NCBI GenBank assembly: GCA_963792785.1
Contig: CAWBXO010000004.1
Span: forward strand, 930,001 to 994,000
Length of the DNA: 64,000 nt
Source of the DNA: CAWIMX01 sp963792785
GTDB taxonomy: Bacteria > Acidobacteriota > Vicinamibacteria > Vicinamibacterales > CAVVIG01
Direction of reading: 5' to 3'
The notes under the pieces were generated by a model, which worked only from the letters and a program-made list of their open reading frames with translations, made no database searches and was not told the origin of the DNA. The position numbers and the translations under genes are program-made. Shown one piece after another: positions 7,948-16,087 of this stretch. Position 1 is the stretch's first letter. Every line of letters begins with the position of its first letter.

Positions 7948-10881
7948 ATGACACGGAACCGAATCGCAACGGTGGCCTTGGCCGCCCTTGCCGCCCTGGT
8001 GGTGCTGCCCGGTGTGGCCCACGCCCAGAGCGCTATCGCCGGCGTCGTCCGGGATACGTCCGGCGGCGTGCTGCCCGGCGTGACCGTCGAGGCGTCGAGC
8101 AGCGTTCTCATCGAGAAAGTCCGCTCGGCCGTCAGCGACGGTCAGGGCCAGTACAAGATCGTCGACCTGCGCCCCGGCACCTACGTCGTCACCTTCACGC
8201 TGCCCGGCTTCCAGACCTTCCGGCGCGAGAACGTCGACCTGCCGTCGCAGTTCACGGCGACCATCAATGCCGAGATGCGCGTCGGCGCCCTCGAGGAATC
8301 GGTCACGGTCTCGGCCCAGTCGCCGATCGTCGACGTCCAGAGCGCGGTCCACACGCAGGTCCTCAACCGTGAGGCCCTCGACGCCATCCCGACCGGCAAG
8401 ACGATTCAGGGCCTCGGCCAGCTGATCGTCGGCGTCAACCTGAGCCTGCCCGACACGGGCGGCGCCCGCGGCGCCCAGCAGACCTACATGTCCACCCACG
8501 GCATGTCGGCGTCCAACACCTCGGTGATGGTCGACGGCATGACGATCAACGGCCTGCAGGCCGACGGCGCGGTGCAGACCTACGTCAACACCGAGATGAG
8601 CCAGGAGGTCAGCTACCAGACCTCGGGCATCTCCGCCGAGAACTCCGCTGGCGGCGTCCGCCTGAACATGATTCCGCGCGAGGGCGGCAACACTTTCAGC
8701 GGCTCGCTGAACCTGGCGTACCGGCCCGGCACCTGGCAGAGCGACAACGTCGGCACGCGCCTGCAGGACCTCGGCCTCCCGGCCGGCGGCGGCAACGCCA
8801 CCGACAAGATCGAGGAGTACACGTTCGGGCAAGGCGGGCCCATCATGAAGGACAAAGCGTGGTTCTTCATGTCGGGCCGCTACTTCCGCGTGAACAACTT
8901 CATCGCCAACACCTTCTTCAAGGACGGCAGCCAGGGCATCGACGATCAGCTGATCAAGAGCATCATGGCGCGCCTCACGTTCCAGATCACGCCGAAGAAC
9001 AAGCTGGCGGGCTACTTCGACGAAGTGGACAAGTACCGCGGGCACGACATGCAGAGCCTCTACGTGCCGGAAGAGACCGGCATCCAGTGGTTCTCGCCCG
9101 CGTATCACACGGACCAGGTCAAGTGGACCTCGACGGCCACGAGCAAGCTGCTCCTCGAAGCCGGCTTCTCGAACAACACCGAGGACTACACCAACAGCTA
9201 CCAGGACGGCCTGGATCAGCCCTGGGGCTCGGCCGCCTGGTACGCCACGGCGGCGCACTATGAGCTGGATCTCGGCGGGTCGAACACCAACGGCCGCCGC
9301 CAGACGCAGCAGCTGCCGATCCGCGACAACATCCAGGCGTCGGCCTCGTATGTGACGGGCTCACACAACTTCAAGGCGGGCGTCCAGTACCAGTGGGGCA
9401 TCTTCGACCACACGTACCACATGAACGCCGACCTGTATCAGTACCTACCGCAGCGGCAGCACCGGCATTCCGTTCTCCGTGCCGAGTCAGGTGGCCGTGC
9501 ACAACACGCCGCTCGCCCTCTACGGCGAGAACCTGAATGCCGACATGGGCCTCTACGCGCAGGACGCGTGGACGCTCAAGCGGCTGACCCTCAACATGGG
9601 GATCCGCTGGGAGTACCTGAACTCCAAGGTCCACTCCTCCACGTCGCCCGCGGGCCGGTTCGCCCCGGCGCGCTCGTTCGACGAGGTGCTGGACGTGCCG
9701 AACTGGAAGGACTGGGCCCCGCGCTTCGCGGCGGTCTACGACGTGTTCGGCGACGCCAAGACGGCCATCAAGTACTCACTCAACCGGTACAACCGCGCGC
9801 AGACGACCGGCATCGCCGGCCTCTACAACCCGCTGTCGGTGACCAGCTCGGCGCTCACCTGGACCGACCTCAACGGCGACGACATCGCCCAGGGCGAGCT
9901 TGGCTGCACGTACCTGACCGCGGGCTGCGAGATCAACTTCGCCGGTCTGTCGTCGAACTTCGGCGTGCGGTCGCTCAACGAGTACGGCAAGTACCCCGCA
10001 CCTGGAACCTCGAGCACGGCGTCGAGCTGCAGCACGAACTGATGCCACAGCTGTCGGTGACCGTGAGCTGGTTCCACGGGAACTTCCACAACCTGACGAC
10101 CACGATCAACCGGGCCTACGAGACGACGGGCGACCCCGCGTCGAACCCGAACTACACCCCGTTCACGGTGTACAACCCGCTCACGGGCGAAGCCATCACG
10201 GCCTACAGCCGCAACGTGACGCTGGCCACCGACAACCTCGACACGGTCGATCCCAACCGCAAGGAGATCTACAACTCCTACAACTTCGAGTTCCGTCTCC
10301 GGCCCGGCCACGGCGCGCAGGTGTTCGGCGGCGTGGCCATCGAGCGCGACCTGCAGGTGAACTGCACCGCGCCGGACAACCCGAACTCGCTCCGGTTCTG
10401 CGACGACACCCAGAACGGCATCCAGTACTCGCAGAACCTCAAGCTGGCCGGCTCATATCCGCTGCCCGGCGGCGTCACCGTCAGTGCCGCCCTCCAGAGC
10501 AACGAGAGCCCGGCGAGCACCCGCGTGATGACCTTCACCAAGGCGACGAAGTACCCGTCGACCTGCCCGTCGCCCTGCCCCGCCGGCAGCTCGATCGTGC
10601 CGAGCGCGCTGGCCTTCCGCCAGTCGTCGCAGAGCATCGCGCTCGAGCCCGCGGCCGGGACCCGCGTCGAGCGGATCACCCAGCTCGACCTGAAGTTCGC
10701 GAAGAACTTCCGCGTGCAGCGCCTCTCGGTGGCGCCCACGCTGGAACTCTTCAACATCTTCAACGCCGACACCATCGTCAGCTACGTCTCGACCAGCGCC
10801 CTGTCGTCGTCCGGCTTCCTCAAGCCGAACTCGATCGTCCAGGGCCGCCTGATCGGGATCGGCGCGCAGCTTCGCTGGTAA
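7948..10881 (+). CDS. TonB-dependent receptor (Oar-like), copy 4, with compensating frameshifts
   Basis: The reading frame is open for 977 codons, the same length as copies 2 and 3, with the same signal peptide, regulatory-like domain, plug and barrel. About 183 internal codons are out of frame with the family, however. An extra C near 9446 (CAGTACCTACC versus CAGTACTACC) shifts the frame, and a missing base near 9996 (TACCCCGCACC versus TACCCGCGCACC) restores it. Within 9446-9996 the family sequence (for example SQVAVHNTPLALYGENL) is read in another frame. Because this DNA is so GC-rich, the shifted segment contains no stop. The literal product would have a nonsense block in the middle of the barrel. 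Confidence 0.88.
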   Translation: MTRNRIATVALAALAALVVLPGVAHAQSAIAGVVRDTSGGVLPGVTVEASSSVLIEKVRSAVSDGQGQYKIVDLRPGTYVVTFTLPGFQTFRRENVDLPSQFTATINAEMRVGALEESVTVSAQSPIVDVQSAVHTQVLNREALDAIPTGKTIQGLGQLIVGVNLSLPDTGGARGAQQTYMSTHGMSASNTSVMVDGMTINGLQADGAVQTYVNTEMSQEVSYQTSGISAENSAGGVRLNMIPREGGNTFSGSLNLAYRPGTWQSDNVGTRLQDLGLPAGGGNATDKIEEYTFGQGGPIMKDKAWFFMSGRYFRVNNFIANTFFKDGSQGIDDQLIKSIMARLTFQITPKNKLAGYFDEVDKYRGHDMQSLYVPEETGIQWFSPAYHTDQVKWTSTATSKLLLEAGFSNNTEDYTNSYQDGLDQPWGSAAWYATAAHYELDLGGSNTNGRRQTQQLPIRDNIQASASYVTGSHNFKAGVQYQWGIFDHTYHMNADLYQYLPQRQHRHSVLRAESGGRAQHAARPLRREPECRHGPLRAGRVDAQAADPQHGDPLGVPELQGPLLHVARGPVRPGALVRRGAGRAELEGLGPALRGGLRRVRRRQDGHQVLTQPVQPRADDRHRRPLQPAVGDQLGAHLDRPQRRRHRPGRAWLHVPDRGLRDQLRRSVVELRRAVAQRVRQVPRTWNLEHGVELQHELMPQLSVTVSWFHGNFHNLTTTINRAYETTGDPASNPNYTPFTVYNPLTGEAITAYSRNVTLATDNLDTVDPNRKEIYNSYNFEFRLRPGHGAQVFGGVAIERDLQVNCTAPDNPNSLRFCDDTQNGIQYSQNLKLAGSYPLPGGVTVSAALQSNESPASTRVMTFTKATKYPSTCPSPCPAGSSIVPSALAFRQSSQSIALEPAAGTRVERITQLDLKFAKNFRVQRLSVAPTLELFNIFNADTIVSYVSTSALSSSGFLKPNSIVQGRLIGIGAQLRW

Positions 10882-10901
10882 AGAGGTAAGTCAGGGAGAA
10901 A

Positions 10902-10950
10902 CTGAGGAACTGGGGAACTTTCCCAGTTCCTCAGTTCCTCAGTTCCTCAG
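10902..10950. terminator. Inverted repeat between convergent genes, with tandem TTCCTCAG
   Basis: A perfect 13-bp inverted repeat (CTGAGGAACTGGG at 10902-10914, complement at 10922-10934) is followed by AGTTCCTC repeated about three times. It separates receptor copy 4 from the convergent minus-strand gene ending at 10953, so it could terminate transcription from both sides. There is no T-run, so termination is inferred. Confidence 0.55.
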
Positions 10951-10952
10951 CT

Positions 10953-13053
10953 TCATCGAATCCCCAACAGCCTCATCGCCTGGGCGATCTCGGCGCCGAT
11001 CTGTGGATCGTCGGGGGCAATCGTCATGGCCTGCTGGAACGCGTCGCGCGACTCGTCGGCTTTGCCCTGCGCGGCCAGGGCCAGGCCCAGTGACGAATAC
11101 AGCTCCGCGTCGCGCGGCGCCAACTGCAGCGCGCGGCGAAACGCGTCGGCGGCATCGGACGGCCGGTCGCTGCCCGCCAGGGCGTAGCCCAGATTCCTCA
11201 CGAACCGCACGTCGTCGGGCCGCAGGGCGGCGGCCTGTTGAAACTCCGGCACGGCGTCGGCTTCGCGGCTCAGGCCGACGAGCGCGAGCCCCAGGTTGTT
11301 GTGCGCCTCCGCGCTCTCCGGCTCGCGCTCGAGCAGGCGCCGGTACACGTCGACGGCCTGCTCGTACCGCCCACCCGCGGAGAGGGCTTCCGCCAGACCT
11401 CGGAGGCCGTCCACGTTGGACGGTTGCATCTCGAGCGACCGGCGATAGGCAGTGGCGGCCGCGTCGTACTGTCCGAGCGCCGTGCGCGCCTCGCCCATCA
11501 GGCGATATGTCGCCGGCACCTTGAAGTCCATCGGCCGGCGCTCGACGAACGCCTGGAAGTGATCGATCGCCTCGGCCCGCTGACCCGCCGCGGTGAGCTC
11601 CACGCCCAGCGCGTATTCGGCCTCCGGGTAGTCTGGCGCCGCCGCCCCGAACTCGCGCATCGCCTCGTCGCGCCGTCCGGCCTCACGCAGCGCCATCGCC
11701 AGCCCGTAGTGGGCGCCGCCGTTCGGATAGCGATCGAGGGCCGCCTGCCAGAGCCCGACCGGCGAGTAATACTCGGCGTTGCGCGCCGCGGTCAGGCCGG
11801 CGAGCGCCAGGTACACGATCACGGTGGCGACGAGCGCGAGGCGTCCGCGACGAGACCCGGCCGCCCGCAACAGCCACCACGCCCCGATCACGGCGGCGAC
11901 CACGAGGGCGGCTAGCGGAAGATACATGCGCCGCTCGGCGCCCACCTCGGTCGCGATGGGAATGACGCTGCTCGTGGGCGCGAGGGTCACGATCACCCAC
12001 AGGCCGAGGAACGCGAGCGCGGGCCGGCGCCGCCAGCCCGCGACGACGGCGATCGCGAGGGCCAGCGCGACGAGCGCGCCGGGGATCACGCGCGCCAGGG
12101 GCACCGGGCCCGGGAGACCGTAGTCGATCACGAGGCCGTGCGGCCACACCGTGAGCTTCAGGTACTGCATCAGCATCACGGCCTGGTCCTGCAGGTACAT
12201 CCAGGGTGAGACGCCCGCCGACAGCCCCGCGCTCCGCGCCCGCGGCCCGCCGAGATTCAACGCCAGCAGCACGATCCAGGTGGAAGCCAGGGCCCCGTAG
12301 AACCCGGGCCGGCGCTTCAAGGCGGCGATCAGGCTCCCGTCGATGAACACCGCGGCGAACACCAGCGCCATCACCGGCGCGCTGACCATCGACTCCTTGC
12401 ACGCCATGCCCACGGCGCACGCGGCGATCGCCGCGGCCGCCCATCGTCGAGCCGATCGCGCCGCGGTCGACGCCCGCAGCGCGAAATAGAGCGTGCCCAG
12501 GTAGCAGAGCCCCATCATCGACTCGGTGCGCTGTGTGACGTAGTCGACGACCTCGGTCTGGAGCGGGTGGACGAGCCACACGAGCGCCGCGACGAACGCG
12601 AGCGGCGCCGCCGCTGAACCGAACACGTCTACCGCCCTGTCTCGCCGAAGCCCCGAGGGCGGAGGCGGAGGCAGGAGCAGCGTCCGCCGGACGAGGCCGA
12701 ACAGCGCGAGGCCGGCCAGCAGGTGCACGGTGAGGTTCCAGGCGTGGTACGACCACGGGTCGACGCCGCTCATGGCGTAGTTGAGGGCGAGCGAGAGGTT
12801 CACGACCGGACGGCCGGCGAGCGCCGACTGGATGGGCCCCGAGAACGCCGTCGTGACGTGCTGGATCGTCGTGTTTTCGAGGATGGAATCCGTGATCGTC
12901 GAAGACGAAGGGCGCGCGCAGGCTGTTGAGGAACGCGACCGCCCCGAGGACGACGAGGAGGAGCGCCAGGCCGCGGAGGCGGCCCGGTCGGCCGGCATCC
13001 GCGGTCCGGGACGGCACCGCGGCGGACGCGCGCGTCCGCCCGCGACGCGTCAC
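10953..13053 (-). CDS. Polytopic membrane protein with C-terminal TPR repeats (TMTC/PMT-like), frameshifted N-terminus
   Basis: The N-terminal half is strongly hydrophobic with roughly ten membrane segments. It carries HPLQTEVVDYVTQRTES, the signature of the TMTC / bacterial glycosyltransferase-like TPR family. The C-terminal 270 residues are about seven TPR repeats (AHNNLGLAL, YSSLGLALAAQGK). The best start is GTG at 13053, overlapping the cupin stop by GTGA. That frame gives LALLLVVLGAVAFLNSLRAPFVFDD, which must join DSILENTTIQ; an extra base near 12895 breaks the link. Read literally, the ORF would start at 12998 with a non-homologous N-terminus. Likely role: sugar transfer or envelope assembly (inference). 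Confidence 0.8.
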
Positions 13054-13502
13054 TTCCCTTCGACCTCGAAGCGCGTCTCGAGGTAGGTGATCGACCCGTC
13101 GATCTGCGAGTACCAGTGCGGCGTGCCGGCGGGAATGAACACGATGTCGCCGACGGTGACGTGGCGGCTCACCCCGCCCTCGATGATCGCCTGCCCGCCG
13201 CCCGCCGGGCGCACGATGTGCCCGCCGGTGACGGCCGTGCCGCCGCCGTCCGTGATGTAGTGCACCTCGGTCCCGTTCGGATGCGAGATGGCGCCGGCCG
13301 GCTGCGACCGCTTCACCAGATTGATGCCGTAGTGATCGCCCGTGACGACATTGGCCGAGCCCATGCCGTTGGCGCGCTCGACCAGGGACTTGTCGGCGGC
13401 CGCCTTGAGCGCCTTGCCGTCCACGAACTTCCCGGGCGTCGAGGGCGCCGCGCCCTGCTGGACGCCGAGCGCGAGAATGAGCGCTGACAAGATCTTGACC
13501 AT
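13050..13502 (-). CDS. Secreted cupin-domain protein
   Basis: This 150-residue protein has a short signal peptide (MVKILSALILALGVQQG) and a single cupin barrel. The barrel signatures are HPNGTEVHYITDGGGTAVTGG (motif 1, metal-binding His and Glu) and GDIVFIPAGTPHWYS (motif 2, with the second conserved His). GGAGGAG precedes the ATG. The stop overlaps the start of the downstream TPR membrane protein by four bases, so the two are probably translationally coupled. Small secreted cupins of this kind have no assigned reaction. Confidence 0.85.
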   Translation of the reverse strand: MVKILSALILALGVQQGAAPSTPGKFVDGKALKAAADKSLVERANGMGSANVVTGDHYGINLVKRSQPAGAISHPNGTEVHYITDGGGTAVTGGHIVRPAGGGQAIIEGGVSRHVTVGDIVFIPAGTPHWYSQIDGSITYLETRFEVEGK

Positions 13503-13739
13503 GGTGCTGCTGCCTCCTCCCGGCCGATTATAGGCGGGCCGGTCCGCGTCTATTCACTGGCGGCGGGGCCCCACTTTGTTTCCTGGCGACGGGGCCCCAC
13601 CCCCATCGCTGTTGCTCGGCGCCTTCGCTCCTCGCAACGGCTCAAGGCTGTCGCCGCGAACTGACGCCGACGCCTCGCCTCGGCCTTCGCTGCCTCGGCT
13701 CGGCATGGCCGCAGGCGCTGTTGATCTCTTCCACCACCT
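13503..13739. other. Intergenic stretch, no gene seen
   Basis: It holds a short imperfect direct repeat, GGCGGGGCCCCAC at about 13562 and GACGGGGCCCCAC at about 13589, and otherwise nothing recognisable. It is the 5' flank of the cupin gene. Confidence 0.4.
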
Positions 13740-13850
13740 GACCTACCCGACCCACCCGACCTACGACCCGACCTACCCGACCTACCCGACCCACCCGACC
13801 GACCCGACCCACCCGACCGACCCGACCGACCCGACCCACCAGACCTACCT
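13740..13850. repeat. Degenerate short tandem repeat (CCGACCCAC / CCGACCTAC)
   Basis: About 110 bases are built of 5- and 10-base units of the type CCCGACCTAC, CCCGACCCAC and CCCGACCGAC. It starts at the stop codon of the downstream minus-strand gene (stop 13845-13847) and fills the gap. On the minus strand the last codons (VQRQVGR) already run into the repeat, so it may have replaced the original gene end. Units are irregular in length, unlike a CRISPR. Confidence 0.85.
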
Positions 13851-16034
13851 GCCCACTTGCCGCTGGACCGCGAGCACGCGCTCCAGGTTCACCTTCGCAT
13901 CCTCGAAATCCGGCTGGATTTCGAGGGCATGCCGGAACTGCGCGATCGCTTCGTCGAGGCGGCCCTCGGTGCCGAGCGTGATGCCGAGGTTGTTCATCGC
14001 GGCCACCGAGCGCGGCGCCAGCCGCAGTGTCTCGCGGAACTCCCGCTCAGCTTCGTCCAGCTTGCCCTGCTCGAGGAGCGTGCTGGCCAGATCGTACCGG
14101 ACGTCGGGATCGGACGGCGCGAGGGCAACCGCGCGCCGCATTTCCTCGAGCGTCTGCTCGGGCGATCCCCCGGCGGCGGCGAGCACCTTGCCCAGGTTCT
14201 GCCGGGCCAGCGCCGAATCGGGATCGAGACGCAGGGCCTCCCGGAACTCGGCGGCCGCTTCCTGCGGGCGGCCGGCCTCGGCGAGCGCGATGCCGAGGTT
14301 GTTGTGCACGTTCACCGACCCGGGCTCGGCCGCGGCCGCCGCGCGGAACTGGGCGATGGCCTCGACGGTCGTCCCTTTCGCCATCAGCGCGTTGGCCAGG
14401 TTGTAGTGGGCGTCGCCGTAGCCGGCGTTGATCGCGATCGCGCGCTCGAACGCCGCGATGGCCTCGTCCAGCCGGTCGGTGGCCCGGAGCGCGGTACCCA
14501 GGTTGTTGTACGCCGGCGCGTAGTCGTCTTCGAATCCGATCGCGCGCCGGTAGTGCTCGATCGCATCGTCGGTGCGGCCCTGCTCCTGGAGCGCGGCGCC
14601 GAGGTTGTTCTCGGTGACCGCCTGCATCGTGCTCGTCGAGAGCAGCGGCCAGTTCACGAACACCGCGGTCAGGACGAGGGCGGCCGCGATCTCCAGGCGT
14701 CGCCGCGGCGAGGCGGTTCGCACGTACGGCACGGCCGCCACGCCGCCCGCGGCGGCGAAGACGATGAGGAACGGCACGAGCGGGAAGCGATAGCGCGCGA
14801 AGACGTAGAACAACACGACGCTGGCGGCGTAGGCGCCCGCCAGCGCGTAGACGACCGCCAGCCGCCGCCGGTCCCTCCACGTCGCGATGAGGCCGAACAG
14901 CGCCACCGGGACGAGCACGCCGAAGTGCCCCACGTAGCCCGTAATGCGCAAGGGGATCGACCACTCCGCGTGGGTCGCCTGGCTCTCGGTGTCGAGCATC
15001 TCGTCGGCATTCACGAGCAGCGCGGCCTTCCGCGCCATCAGCTTCAGCCACGCGGCCGGGTCGCCGACGATGAACGCCATCGCGCGACTGGTCCAGAAGC
15101 TCGACACTTCGGCGGGCGTCAGCGGACGGCCCGAGGCCTGCTCCGCCAGCTCCGTGGCGTCCTGGCGCTCGTACTCGGGCGAGCCGCGGCCCTCGCGCAG
15201 TGCCGCATAGGTGCCGTCGGCGCGAGGGTTGTTGCCGATGAAAAGGTTCGGTCCGAACTGCGACGTGGTGATGAAGAACTGTCCGCCCACCACCTGGTTG
15301 CGGACCGCGACCGGCAGCAGGATGACGGCGAGTCCGGCGGCGAACACGGCGGATGTGACGAGGCGATCGCGCCACGCCTCCCGCGCGCGCAGCAACGCCC
15401 ATGCGATGAGGACGGCGACGAGGACGAGCGCGTTTTCGCGCGTGAGGCTCAGGCCCCCCATCGCGAGGCCGAGCGCGAACCACGCGCGCCGGCGGCCGCG
15501 GCCGTCGACGATCGCGGCGACGAGCCACAGCGCGAGGCAGACGAAGAACACGTCGAGCACGGATTTCTGCACGAGCGCGTCGAAGAAGATCGCGGGCGCG
15601 TACAGCGCGAGGGCCAGCCCGGCGACCAGTCCGACGCGCGGCGAGAACAGGCGGCGCCCGGCCAGCCCGAGCAGAACGCACGAGCCGGCGCCGATGAGGG
15701 CCTGCACCACGCGGACGGCCACGAGGCTGTGGCCGGCCAGCGCGTAGAGGACGCCGAGGACATACGGATACAGCGGCGCCTGATAGAAGACGTCGTGGCC
15801 GATCCAGTCTCCGCCCGCGATCTGGCGCGCCCAGTCGTCGTACCCGCGGGAGTCGCCCATCAGCACGCTGAAGAACGGCGCGTGGTGAATCTGCCAGATG
15901 TGCAGCAGACGGATGGCGAGCGCGACGGCGGCAATCAGGAGCGCGGATCGGACGAACGATGGTTCCGCGGCGTCTTCGCGCGCGGGCGCGGCGGCCGGAC
16001 CGGTCGAAGGACGGGGACGTCTGGCGCGGGCCAT
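13845..16034 (-). CDS. Glycosyltransferase family 39-like membrane protein with TPR repeats
   Basis: About 729 residues. Residues 30-400 form a polytopic membrane domain of PMT/ArnT type, with an acidic loop after the first membrane segment (MGDSRGYDDW), FYQAPLYPYVLGVLYAL and TRENALVL. Residues 420-725 are about eight TPR units (AYNNLGTAL, AHYNLANAL, VHNNLGIAL). Such fusions are proposed to transfer sugars from polyprenyl phosphate on the outside of the membrane (family knowledge). Start: ATG at 16034 fits the hydrophobic profile and leaves a 53-base gap to the divergent gene; the frame remains open to 16151, overlapping that gene. Confidence 0.85.
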   Translation of the reverse strand: MARARRPRPSTGPAAAPAREDAAEPSFVRSALLIAAVALAIRLLHIWQIHHAPFFSVLMGDSRGYDDWARQIAGGDWIGHDVFYQAPLYPYVLGVLYALAGHSLVAVRVVQALIGAGSCVLLGLAGRRLFSPRVGLVAGLALALYAPAIFFDALVQKSVLDVFFVCLALWLVAAIVDGRGRRRAWFALGLAMGGLSLTRENALVLVAVLIAWALLRAREAWRDRLVTSAVFAAGLAVILLPVAVRNQVVGGQFFITTSQFGPNLFIGNNPRADGTYAALREGRGSPEYERQDATELAEQASGRPLTPAEVSSFWTSRAMAFIVGDPAAWLKLMARKAALLVNADEMLDTESQATHAEWSIPLRITGYVGHFGVLVPVALFGLIATWRDRRRLAVVYALAGAYAASVVLFYVFARYRFPLVPFLIVFAAAGGVAAVPYVRTASPRRRLEIAAALVLTAVFVNWPLLSTSTMQAVTENNLGAALQEQGRTDDAIEHYRRAIGFEDDYAPAYNNLGTALRATDRLDEAIAAFERAIAINAGYGDAHYNLANALMAKGTTVEAIAQFRAAAAAEPGSVNVHNNLGIALAEAGRPQEAAAEFREALRLDPDSALARQNLGKVLAAAGGSPEQTLEEMRRAVALAPSDPDVRYDLASTLLEQGKLDEAEREFRETLRLAPRSVAAMNNLGITLGTEGRLDEAIAQFRHALEIQPDFEDAKVNLERVLAVQRQVGR

Positions 16035-16087
16035 GGGCTGCCGTACGGCGGGATCCCCGTATGCTAGCATCAGAAATCGTGATTCAG

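Noticed and set aside
7846..9258. Long minus-strand ORFs opposite the receptor genes (also about 5371-6300, 2084-2638, 1268-1879)
   Set aside because: They recur opposite every receptor copy in the same register, have low-complexity Arg/Val/Asp/Gly composition and no domain. They are mirror frames of GC-rich coding DNA.
9479..10042. Separate gene encoding part of a TonB-dependent receptor
   Set aside because: It is the true family sequence of the frameshifted middle of copy 4, not an independent gene.
13740..13850. Possible CRISPR array
   Set aside because: Units are 5-10 bases, irregular and without spacers; no cas genes. It is a simple tandem repeat.
14047..15681. Second coding frame inside the glycosyltransferase-TPR gene
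   Set aside because: Arginine/proline-rich shadow of the real frame, without hydrophobic or repeat structure.
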